This document shows, piece after piece, positions 1 through 4,962 of a DNA stretch of 15,879 bases. The translations under genes and the position numbers were made by a program. Within the stretch, counting starts at the first letter, position 1. Every line of letters begins with the position of its first letter. Below the pieces are notes generated by a model, which saw only the letters and a list, made by a program, of their open reading frames with translations, was not told the DNA's origin and did not search any database. The DNA is from Alphaproteobacteria bacterium (GTDB taxonomy: Bacteria > Pseudomonadota > Alphaproteobacteria > Rs-D84), in contig JAIDLK010000070.1 in the NCBI GenBank assembly GCA_029051085.1, forward strand, positions 1 to 15,879, written 5' to 3'.

Positions 1-69
1 CCTTTGATTGGAGATGAGAAGCCAGCAATGCAGAAACGGGCCCAATAAAAAATACCGCAAAATAAAAGC

Positions 70-214
70 GGTTGGAGCTACAATCTATCGTAAAGTATAG
101 CGGGCTTATTCATATATATCACCCACTCCAACCATAGGTTAGAGATTTTTATCACGCCCCGGCGTGATACCTTTACGTGAGGTTTGTAGACCCCGCATTA
201 GCAATTACTAATGC
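70..214 (+). ncRNA. Structured RNA unit A
   Basis: Predicted fold, read on the plus strand. P1 is GGTTGGAG 70-77 with CTCCAACC 126-133. P2 is CTAT 85-88 with ATAG 97-100. P3 is GGG 102-104 with CCC 122-124, with a loop beginning CTTATT. The joint TTAGAG is at 139-144. P4 is ATCACGC 151-157 with GCGTGAT 162-168, loop CCCG. P5 is GGT/ACC at 181-192 with loop TTGTAG, which is exactly complementary to CTACAA at 78-83 and gives a pseudoknot. P6 is GCATTAG 195-201 with CTAATGC 208-214. The same elements recur in order in units B, C and D. Function unknown; no known riboswitch, ribozyme or sRNA family was recognised. Whether it is transcribed is inference. Confidence 0.7.
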
Positions 215-287
215 AGATGAATAATATCATATATAGAAATATATCGCAAGAAAAAATTTAATGCAAAACACATCCTCTAGGAAAGGC

Positions 288-438
288 GGGGCGGGTGCCT
301 ACAAACTATTATAAAGGTAATAGTGCAACTTATTGGTTATTCATTGCACACCAGCCCCAGTAATCTAGAGTTATCGTATCAAAAATACGATGGCCTTTAT
401 AATGGGTTTGTAGACCCAATGCCGACAACACGTCGGTA
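288..438 (+). ncRNA. Structured RNA unit B
   Basis: Same architecture as unit A, 73 nt downstream of it. P1 pairs GGGGC 288-292 and GGTG 294-297 with CACC 349-352 and GCCCC 354-358 (one G-A mismatch). P2 is CTATTA 306-311 with TAATAG 318-323. P3 is TGCAA 324-328 with TTGCA 344-348, and its loop contains CTTATTGGTTATTC. The joint TAGAG is at 366-370. P4 is ATCGTAT 373-379 with ATACGAT 385-391. P5 is TGGG/CCCA 403-406/415-418, and its loop TTTGTAG (407-413) pairs with CTACAAA (299-305). P6 is CCGAC/GTCGG 422-436, extended by a G-U pair (421, 437). That wobble would be a C-A mismatch on the other strand, which favours plus-strand transcription. Confidence 0.7.
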
Positions 439-483
439 CATGTGGTATTATACATAAGATAGTGGCAGATTTCAATATATTTT

Positions 484-567
484 ACTGGACCGCCGCGCTG
501 CGCTCGCGGTGACAATAGTGATGAATTGCTCGGGATTATCTACATTGTCATTGCGAGGAGGCGCCTG
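484..567. repeat. Composite palindromic intergenic repeat, copy R1 (truncated)
   Basis: Begins ACTGGACCGCC, runs through a GC-rich palindrome around GCGCTGCGCTCGCGG, and reaches TGTCATTGCGAGGAGGCGCC. It differs from R2 at one position up to 565 and then stops matching; the closing GACGTGGCAATCC arm is missing. The TGTCATTGCGAGGAG / GGCAATCC type of element is a common REP-like repeat of bacterial genomes (established knowledge). Confidence 0.75.
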
Positions 568-578
568 CGCGGCAATGC

Positions 579-621
579 GGCCCGGCATATGGGCCAGAGC
601 CGGGGATAGCCGCGCCGGGCC
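579..621. other. GC-rich stem-loop at the end of tandem copy 1
   Basis: GGCCCGGC (579-586) is exactly complementary to GCCGGGCC (614-621), with an inner GGGCC/CCGGGG-rich stretch. It occupies the place where R1 loses similarity to R2. It is not followed by a T-run on the plus strand, so it is not a clear terminator. It may be the remnant of another palindromic repeat. Confidence 0.4.
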
Positions 622-740
622 ATTTTAATAGTGCGTTAAAATATGGTGGGCCCAGAAACAGCAGTACTGTTCCTTTGATTGGAGATGAGAAGCCAGCAAT
701 GCAGAAACGGGCCCAATAAAAAATACCGCAAAATAAAAGC

Positions 741-887
741 GGTTGGAGGTTCTAAACTATCATGATGTAGCCTGACTTATTATGTTATTCGTCAGCCTCC
801 AACCATAAGGTTAGAGTATTTTGTCATACCCCGGTATGACAGCTTCATGAGAGGTTTAGATGCCTCACATTAACAATGTTGCTAATG
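741..887 (+). ncRNA. Structured RNA unit C
   Basis: Counterpart of unit A in the second tandem copy. P1 is 9 bp, GGTTGGAGG 741-749 with CCTCCAACC 796-804. P2 is CTAT 757-760 with GTAG 767-770 (one U-G pair). P3 is CTGAC 772-776 with GTCAG 791-795; its loop is TTATTATGTTATTC. The joint TTAGAG is at 811-816. P4 is TGTCATAC 822-829 with GTATGACA 834-841, loop CCCG as in A although the stem sequence differs. P5 is GAGG/CCTC 851-866, with loop TTTAGA (855-860) complementary to TCTAAA (751-756). P6 is CATTA 868-872 with TAATG 883-887. Compared with A, both strands of P3, P4 and the pseudoknot have changed together. Confidence 0.7.
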
Positions 888-962
888 CATGGGTATAATA
901 TCATAAGTATATGATTCGGTCAATAAAAAATTATGCAAAAAACACCCACTGGATTTTGGGGT

Positions 963-1111
963 GGGGTGGACAGTCTAAACTATCACAAAGCAATAGCGCA
1001 GCTTATTGGTTATTCGGCCGCCTGTCCAACCCCAGAGTATTCCAGAGTTTTATCAAACTAATCAGCTTTGTGAAATGGGTTTAGATGCCCAATACTGGCA
1101 ATACGCCAGTA
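963..1111 (+). ncRNA. Structured RNA unit D
   Basis: Counterpart of unit B in the second copy, 75 nt after C. P1 is GGGGT and GGACAG (963-973) with CTGTCC and ACCCC (1022-1033), with one bulged A. P2 is CTAT 980-983 with ATAG 993-996. P3 is a short GC stem (996-1002 with 1017-1021) with loop TTATTGGTTATTC. The joint CAGAG is at 1043-1047. P4 is weak (CAAA 1054-1057 with TTTG 1067-1070). P5 is TGGG/CCCA 1076-1091, with loop TTTAGA (1080-1085) complementary to TCTAAA (974-979). P6 is TACTGGC 1093-1099 with GCCAGTA 1105-1111, loop AATAC (AACAC in B). Confidence 0.7.
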
Positions 1112-1155
1112 CAAGGAATATTATACATAAGTTTGATTGGATTTCAATATATTTT

Positions 1156-1258
1156 ACTGGACCGCCACGCTGCGCTCGCGGTGACAATAGTGATGAATTG
1201 CTCGGGATTATCTACATTGTCATTGCGAGGAGGCGCCCGCGCCGACGTGGCAATCCAG
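1156..1258. repeat. Composite palindromic intergenic repeat, copy R2 (complete)
   Basis: Complete copy: ACTGGACCGCC at the left end, GTCATTGCGAGGAGGCGCC in the middle and GACGTGGCAATCCAG at the right end. The left half (CGCTGCGCTCGCGGTGAC) and the right half (TTGCGAGGAGGCGCCCGCGC) are each imperfect palindromes, so this is a compound of two REP-like elements. It directly follows RNA unit D. Confidence 0.8.
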
Positions 1259-1282
1259 AAAAAGTGGTAATATTCATTATTT

Positions 1283-1411
1283 ACTGGACCGCCACGCTGC
1301 GCTCGCGGTGACAATAGTGATGAATTGCCCGGGATTATCCACATTGTCATTGCGAGCGTAATCGGGCCCCGCGCGAATAAATTCGCGTGGGTGATAAGCG
1401 AAGCAATCCAG
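1283..1411. repeat. Composite palindromic intergenic repeat, copy R3
   Basis: Same left half as R1 and R2. After TCATTGCGAGCG, the central palindrome is replaced by another containing CGCGAATAAATTCGCG (a perfect inverted repeat), and the copy ends in AGCGAAGCAATCCAG. It shows that the two arms of the repeat are conserved while the centre is exchanged. Confidence 0.75.
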
Positions 1412-1439
1412 TTAATTGATGAGCTTTGCCATTTTATTC

Positions 1440-1527
1440 CTGGATTGCCACGTCGGCGCGGGCGCCTCCTCGCAATGACAGTCGGCCTAGATTCATTGTC
1501 ACCGCGAGCGCAGCGCGGCGGTCCAGT
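1440..1527. repeat. Composite palindromic intergenic repeat, copy R4 (inverted)
   Basis: Reverse orientation relative to R1-R3: it starts CTGGATTGCCACG and ends GGCGGTCCAGT, with the two halves joined by a shorter, different spacer. R3 and R4 face each other across 28 bp, so together they can form a long inverted repeat. R4 ends 13 bp from the stop codon of the GIY-YIG gene. Confidence 0.75.
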
Positions 1528-1539
1528 GATAAAGTGTTT

Positions 1540-1848
1540 TTATTGCATCCAAAATTCACTGAATGTGGACAGGTCTTGCCAATCGGGATTTATAGATTCT
1601 ATTAGTGCGATTTTCTTTTTGCGGGAACCGGATTTTAGTTTTTTTTCGCGTTCAATTGCATCATTTACATATTCCCAGTCTTTGTAATAGCCCAGCTTGT
1701 CGCAATTATATTTTGCGGTGAAAGAATCCGGAAATATTTTATTTTTATGTTCTTGGACACGTCGGACGATATCATTGGTGACGCCAATGTACAATGTTCC
1801 GTTTCGTTTGTTGAACATAATATAGACATAATATGTAAATTTAGACAT
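1540..1848 (-). CDS. Small GIY-YIG domain protein
   Basis: A 102-residue protein starting MSKFTYYVYIM. The GIY-type strand YVYI is followed by TLYIGVTNDIVRRVQEHK, which carries the YIG half and the conserved Arg, and later by AIEREKKLK and NPDWQDL. This layout is that of the short, single-domain GIY-YIG proteins of the UPF0213/YhbQ-like group, whose cellular role is poorly defined. The longer frame reaching 1941 would overlap the carD terminator and the end of carD, so the internal ATG at 1848 is preferred; its ribosome binding site is weak. It lies between the carD terminator and the palindromic repeats and probably has its own weak promoter or relies on readthrough. The family is clear; nuclease activity is inference. 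Confidence 0.85.
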   Translation of the reverse strand: MSKFTYYVYIMFNKRNGTLYIGVTNDIVRRVQEHKNKIFPDSFTAKYNCDKLGYYKDWEYVNDAIEREKKLKSGSRKKKIALIESINPDWQDLSTFSEFWMQ

Positions 1849-1861
1849 TTTACTTGCCGGG

Positions 1862-1889
1862 ATTATAAAAACACCCGGCGGGCCGGGTG
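1862..1889 (-). terminator. Rho-independent terminator of carD
   Basis: On the minus strand an 8-bp GC stem (CACCCGGC 1872-1879 with GCCGGGTG 1882-1889) is followed directly by TTTTTATAAT. It begins 6 bp beyond the carD stop codon. Confidence 0.85.
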
Positions 1890-1894
1890 AGAAA

Positions 1895-2455
1895 TTATGA
1901 TTCTTCTTCGATTTCTTCTTCGTCGTCTGTATCGGCGGCATTTAAATCAATTTCTTTTGGTATGCCCAAAATGTCTTCGATTTTATCCGATGCCTCGTCC
2001 AAATCGATTTTATGCAGAACCGCAAATTCCTGGGCCATGCGTTCCAGTGCACGCAGATACAGCTGGCGTGCGGAAAAGGTCATTGTGTCGGCCGCGCTGC
2101 GTCGCTGCAGGTCGCGTACAACCTCGGCCAGTTTCATTGGGTCGCCCGAATTTATGTTCTCTTCATACTGGGCCGCGCGTCGTGCCCAAATCATACGCTT
2201 TGCGCCGGCCTTGCCCTTGGCGGAGGCGATTGCCTCATCCATCTTTTTGGCCGTGGTCAGCGGGCGCAGGCCCGATATTTCCGCGCGTTCAACCGGTACG
2301 CGCAATGTCATATGATTGCGCTCAAAATCAATAACCAGCATTTTTATCTTCTGGTCGCCAACAGTTTGTTCTTCGACGCGTAACAGCTTGCCCACGCCCT
2401 GGGTCGGGTATACGACATACTGTCCGGTTTTAAAGTCTAATTTCTTGCTTGCCAT
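1895..2455 (-). CDS. carD: CarD/CdnL family transcriptional regulator
   Basis: A 186-residue cytoplasmic protein. Residues about 8-66 form the RNA-polymerase-interacting (Tudor-like) domain: FKTGQYVVYPTQGVGKLL, then the strand with FERNHMTLRVPVE. The rest is the helical DNA-binding domain with the conserved Trp (W90, in RMIWARRAAQYEENI) that in this family contacts the upstream edge of the promoter bubble. It ends in an acidic tail (DTDDEEEIEEES). CarD/CdnL proteins bind the RNA polymerase beta subunit and stabilise open complexes at growth-related promoters such as rRNA promoters (family knowledge). The gene is a single transcription unit, with an extended -10 promoter at 2501-2509 and a terminator at 1862-1889. 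Start ATG at 2455 has an AAAGGG-type site upstream. Length fits the family. Confidence 0.93.
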   Translation of the reverse strand: MASKKLDFKTGQYVVYPTQGVGKLLRVEEQTVGDQKIKMLVIDFERNHMTLRVPVERAEISGLRPLTTAKKMDEAIASAKGKAGAKRMIWARRAAQYEENINSGDPMKLAEVVRDLQRRSAADTMTFSARQLYLRALERMAQEFAVLHKIDLDEASDKIEDILGIPKEIDLNAADTDDEEEIEEES

Positions 2456-2500
2456 TTGGCCGTACCCTTTTACGTTGCCATTCTCTCTGACATAGTGTGT

Positions 2501-2509
2501 ATTATATCA
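2501..2509 (-). promoter_or_regulatory. Extended -10 promoter of carD
   Basis: On the minus strand TGATATAAT (TGn extension plus consensus TATAAT) lies 45 bp upstream of the carD start. A T-rich TTGTTT about 16-17 bp further upstream is a poor -35, as expected for an extended -10 promoter. Confidence 0.6.
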
Positions 2510-2535
2510 CAAAATCCGCAAAAAACAAATCTGTG

Positions 2536-2570
2536 CCAAAAAAAATAAGAAAGCGCCCGTTTGGGGCGCT
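2536..2570 (-). terminator. Rho-independent terminator after the cysteine-rich gene
   Basis: Stem AGCGCCC 2552-2558 with GGGCGCT 2564-2570, loop of 5. On the minus strand it is followed by TTCTTATTTTTTTT. It lies 7 bp after the stop codon at 2578 and separates this unit from the carD promoter. Confidence 0.85.
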
Positions 2571-2577
2571 GATTCTG

Positions 2578-3117
2578 TTATGGCAGACGTCTGCGAATCG
2601 CCCCGGTTCGACGGACAGATGATGCACGACTGCCCACGTCGGTGCCGCTGCTGGTGGCGCAATGCCATTCGCCGTTCATTAAGACCGCTGTCTGGCCGTT
2701 CGGACAGCTTGGCTTTTCCAGGCGCCATGCAAAACAGCTGCCTTTTTGATAAGACTGGTACGTTGCGTTATCACCGCCGCCACGCGTATATGCGCCGTAT
2801 TCCGGATTCCAGATGCCGGCCGGTTCACCGCCGCACCATTTGCGATCGCCAAAGCATTCAACGCAATTTCCGTTCGCATCACACAGTTCAACTGGTGTGT
2901 TTGTTGATTTATAGCCTGATGCCGCGGCATTGTTTTTGCCCATGCTTTTGCCGTTTTCCAAGTCTGTACACCACAGCTTTTGACATTCGGCCGCATTCAT
3001 GCCGTCAATTTTGTTATGTGTTCCCAGAATATATCCCGGCCCGCATGACGTAAACGCCGCATTTGCCGCGCCCGCCGCTAAAACAAATGTTGATATTGCG
3101 AAAATAATCTTTTTCAT
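2578..3117 (-). CDS. Cysteine-rich secreted protein, unknown function
   Basis: A 179-residue protein starting MKKIIFAISTFVLAAGAANA, a clear Sec signal peptide with an ANA-type cleavage site. The mature part has 10 cysteines, with motifs CGPGYILG, WCTDLENGK, CDANGNCVEC and CPNGQTAVLMNGEWHC, suggesting a periplasmic or surface protein with disulfides. The C-terminus is unusual: after the last Cys it becomes Ser/Arg-rich and ends RRTGAIRRRLP. An upstream in-frame ATG at 3168 would add 17 basic residues before the signal peptide and is rejected; the ATG at 3117 has GGAT upstream. It has its own likely promoter (3140-3168), and also follows the BamE-like gene by 58 bp. The family was not recognised; it differs from the two paralogues at 5796 and 8605 in having no PAGT signature. 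Confidence 0.75.
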   Translation of the reverse strand: MKKIIFAISTFVLAAGAANAAFTSCGPGYILGTHNKIDGMNAAECQKLWCTDLENGKSMGKNNAAASGYKSTNTPVELCDANGNCVECFGDRKWCGGEPAGIWNPEYGAYTRGGGDNATYQSYQKGSCFAWRLEKPSCPNGQTAVLMNGEWHCATSSGTDVGSRASSVRRTGAIRRRLP

Positions 3118-3139
3118 GTTCGGTATCCGTGTTAGATAC

Positions 3140-3168
3140 ATTTTACACTTTTTAGGGCGTAATCGCAA
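3140..3168 (-). promoter_or_regulatory. Probable promoter of the cysteine-rich gene at 2578
   Basis: Minus-strand TTGCGA (3163-3168) and TAAAAT (3140-3145) are separated by 17 bp. The expected transcription start is about 15 nt before the chosen ATG. It lies just beyond the stop codon end of the BamE-like gene. Confidence 0.5.
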
Positions 3169-3175
3169 ACATTAA

Positions 3176-3607
3176 TTACTGACCCAGTCCCGCCGGCGAG
3201 AATCTGCCAATGTTATTAAACAGCTCCTGCAGGGCGTTTAATTCTATTGCGGCCGGAATCTCTGTTTCGCCACTTGCGATTTTTACATTCGGCAAATCGT
3301 CGTCATGCAGGACCTGTATCTTTGTTACGCGTGTGCCCGACACCCATGCCAGCAGAACCGTGCGATTATCAAAAGTGTGGGGCAGGGGGCCGCGATAATT
3401 TTCGTCCGCTCCATAATAAATCCAGATTTCATCGCCGTATTGTGTCTTTACCTGGGGCATGCCGATTTTATCGGTCAAATCCTTTGTGGTTTTTATGGAT
3501 TCCACCTGGCTTTCCACGTCGGATGGGAATACGTACCCGCGATGCTTGGTCTGAAATGTACAGGCGGTTAATAATGTTGCTAATGATATGAATAAAATTT
3601 TTCTCAT
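3176..3607 (-). CDS. BamE/SmpA-like outer-membrane lipoprotein
   Basis: A 143-residue protein with a lipoprotein signal: hydrophobic segment then LTAC, lipidated Cys at residue 16. The mature part begins with the RGYV motif, followed by a SQVESIKTTKDLTDKIGMP stretch and WIYYGAD. This order (RGYV, helix with G/T-x-K-x-x-L-x-x-x-hG-x-P, then a WxYY strand) is that of BamE, the small lipoprotein of the BAM complex that inserts beta-barrel proteins into the outer membrane. The C-terminal part (VLLAWVSGTRVTKI) fits its last strands. It lies 59 bp downstream of lptB without a visible terminator, so it may be in the same transcript as the LPS-export genes. The call is made from motif order, not from a search. 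Confidence 0.75.
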   Translation of the reverse strand: MRKILFISLATLLTACTFQTKHRGYVFPSDVESQVESIKTTKDLTDKIGMPQVKTQYGDEIWIYYGADENYRGPLPHTFDNRTVLLAWVSGTRVTKIQVLHDDDLPNVKIASGETEIPAAIELNALQELFNNIGRFSPAGLGQ

Positions 3608-3666
3608 GCCGATAATTTACAATAATTCGCGTGGGTGGTGCAACCAAAAAAGATTCCGATTCGCGG

Positions 3667-4395
3667 CTACATCACGAAATCTTCGCCAAGATATACTTTT
3701 TTAACCATCTCGTCTTTTACGATTTCGGCGGTTGTTCCGTGTTTCAGAATTTTCCCGTCATGCAGAACATAGCTGCGGTCGGTAATGCCAAGTGTTTCGC
3801 GGACATTATGGTCGGTAATGATTACGCCCAGGCCGCGATTCTTTAGCTGGGATACCAAGCTGCGAATTTCGTTAACGGCAATCGGGTCAATTCCGGCAAA
3901 CGGTTCGTCCAGCAGGATGAATTTCGGGTCGTTTGCCAATGCGCGCGCAATTTCCACGCGTCGACGTTCGCCGCCCGACAGGGCGGTTGCCGGACTGCGT
4001 CGCAGGGATGATATGGAAAACTCTTCCAGCAGTGCGTCCAGTTTCATCTGGCGCTTTTTGCGGCTGGGCTCTACCACCTCAAGTATGGCCATAATATTTT
4101 GCTCGACAGACAGGCCGCGAAATACGCTGTTTTCCTGGGGCAGGTATCCGATGTGCAGGCGTGCCCGCTGATAAAACGGCAGGCGGGTTATATCTTGGGA
4201 ATTTAAAAATATCTGGCCGCCCGTCGCACCGATTTGTCCTGTTATGCAATAAAATGCCGTGGTCTTGCCCGCGCCGTTTGGGCCCAGCAGGCCGACCGAT
4301 TCGCCTTGGCGTGCCTCAAGCGATATGTCGCGTATGACCATGCGTTTGCCATATGATTTCGAAAGGTGTTCAACACGTAGGACGGACTGTTTCAT
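3667..4395 (-). CDS. lptB: LPS export ABC transporter ATPase LptB
   Basis: A 242-residue ABC ATPase. Walker A is GPNGAGKT (38-45), the Q-loop Gln is Q87 in YLPQENSVFRGLSVEQN, the signature is LSGGERRRVEIARAL (139-153), Walker B is FILLDEP (159-165), and the switch His is H196 in ITDHNVRET. The YLPQE..VFRGLSV and TDHNVRETL motifs are specific to LptB. In the LptB2FGC complex it hydrolyses ATP on the inner-membrane face to extract lipopolysaccharide and push it along the Lpt bridge. Its ATG overlaps the stop codon of lptC (ATGA), so the two are probably translationally coupled. Length is normal for the family. Confidence 0.95.
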   Translation of the reverse strand: MKQSVLRVEHLSKSYGKRMVIRDISLEARQGESVGLLGPNGAGKTTAFYCITGQIGATGGQIFLNSQDITRLPFYQRARLHIGYLPQENSVFRGLSVEQNIMAILEVVEPSRKKRQMKLDALLEEFSISSLRRSPATALSGGERRRVEIARALANDPKFILLDEPFAGIDPIAVNEIRSLVSQLKNRGLGVIITDHNVRETLGITDRSYVLHDGKILKHGTTAEIVKDEMVKKVYLGEDFVM

Positions 4396-4871
4396 AATTT
4401 TATCACCAATTCTTTTGTTAATATTCTGTCGCCGTTGCTGGAGTCTATGCGGACGTCGCCAATCAGACGAATGTTTCGCTGGGCCCGGTTATATTGTGCC
4501 GTGCGGGCGGTAATGTTTTGTGTTATGGTGTCGCCGCCGGATTTTCGGGTGATTGTTCCGGATACTGTATCCATATATATAATGTCCGGGTTTTTATATT
4601 CTTGGCGGGCGGTGGCGGCGCGCAGACGAAACGGTGCACCATTTTTGTCTGTGCCTGCAAATGATGCGCCCGACATTTTAAACTGGTTGCTGATTACATC
4701 CGTCATGTTTATTGCAGATATTGGTGTCCATAACAGCTGTTTGGTAAACAGGGCGCCCGCAACCAATGCCGCGACCATAATCAGGCCCCAACCGGTAAAG
4801 AAAAACTGCCACAGACGCATCCAGCGCCGATGCTTTTTAAATATTATAAAATTACGTTTGTCTTTCTGCAC
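4392..4871 (-). CDS. lptC: LPS export protein LptC
   Basis: A 159-residue protein with a short basic N-terminus, one membrane segment (about residues 20-42, FFFTGWGLIMVAALVAGALF) and a periplasmic OstA-like domain with NQFKMSGASFAGTDKNG, PDIIYMDTVSG and NIRLIGDVRI. It matches LptC, the bitopic inner-membrane subunit that passes LPS from LptB2FG to LptA. The start is GTG at 4871: a stop codon lies four codons upstream, and the next ATG (4820) falls just before the membrane segment. The GAGGG site is unusually close to the GTG, so the start is not certain. The gene is directly followed by lptB, with no lptA in between, although lptC-lptA-lptB is the usual order. Confidence 0.88.
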   Translation of the reverse strand: MQKDKRNFIIFKKHRRWMRLWQFFFTGWGLIMVAALVAGALFTKQLLWTPISAINMTDVISNQFKMSGASFAGTDKNGAPFRLRAATARQEYKNPDIIYMDTVSGTITRKSGGDTITQNITARTAQYNRAQRNIRLIGDVRIDSSNGDRILTKELVIKL

Positions 4872-4915
4872 GCCCTCAGTTTAGACTTTGTGCGCGAAAA
4901 AAGCAATTTTTATAT

Positions 4916-4943
4916 TTGTCAGGCGTGCTTTTTATGTTATAAT
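4916..4943 (+). promoter_or_regulatory. Strong promoter of the gene at 4963
   Basis: TTGTCA (4916-4921), a 16-bp spacer and an extended consensus -10 TGTTATAAT (TATAAT 4938-4943). The expected start near 4950 leaves a very short leader with the AGAAAGAGAG ribosome binding site. Confidence 0.75.
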
Positions 4944-4962
4944 TCAAAATAAGAAAGAGAGA

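Larger units (their letters stand above)
1..671. repeat. Tandem repeat unit, copy 1 (window edge)
   Basis: First copy of a head-to-tail duplicated unit of about 671 bp; it may extend left of the window. Bases 1-77 recur without a mismatch at 672-748. Bases 471-565 recur at 1143-1237 with one difference. Between these flanks the two copies have clearly diverged in sequence but keep the same RNA folds (units A and B here). A hairpin-forming CCGC/GCGG pair (55-58/68-71) sits at the end of the conserved 5' flank. No credible protein gene is present; short open frames here change between copies. Confidence 0.85.
672..1258. repeat. Tandem repeat unit, copy 2
   Basis: Second copy of the unit, beginning with the same 77 bp as position 1 and containing RNA units C and D. 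Its last part (1156-1258) is a complete palindromic intergenic repeat ending in GGCAATCCAG. In copy 1 the matching repeat is cut short after about 567 and continues into a different GC-rich stem-loop, so the right-hand boundary differs between copies. Confidence 0.8.

Noticed and set aside
330..515. Minus-strand open frame of 61 codons over RNA unit B and repeat R1
   Set aside because: Its N-terminus (MSPRAQRGGPV) is the translated palindromic repeat, it has no ribosome binding site, and it is not kept in the second tandem copy.
70..1111. tRNA, tmRNA or RNase P RNA
   Set aside because: No cloverleaf, TpsiC arm, CCA end or tag frame, and none of the conserved RNase P core motifs.
1..1258. CRISPR array
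   Set aside because: The repeats are about 671 bp apart, are long and structured, and lack regular short repeats with unique spacers.
1006..1311. Plus-strand open frame of 101 codons
   Set aside because: It runs through RNA unit D and repeats R2/R3; the composition is repeat-like and no equivalent frame exists in copy 1.
1..1539. Insertion sequence or group I/II intron
   Set aside because: No transposase, reverse transcriptase or homing endonuclease frame and no terminal inverted repeats in the window; a non-autonomous element cannot be excluded.
1325..1687. Plus-strand open frame of 120 codons
   Set aside because: Made of repeats R3/R4, then antisense to the GIY-YIG gene.
1887..2334. Long plus-strand frames opposite carD
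   Set aside because: Shadows of the carD coding strand; low-complexity Ser/Arg/Cys composition and no start signals.
3608..3666. Separate promoter for the BamE-like gene (TTGCAC-18-TAAATT, minus strand)
   Set aside because: Weak match to consensus; readthrough from lptB is equally likely.
4872..4915. Promoter for lptC on the minus strand (TTGCTT-17-TAAACT)
   Set aside because: Both boxes match poorly, and the start would fall at or after the GTG start codon.
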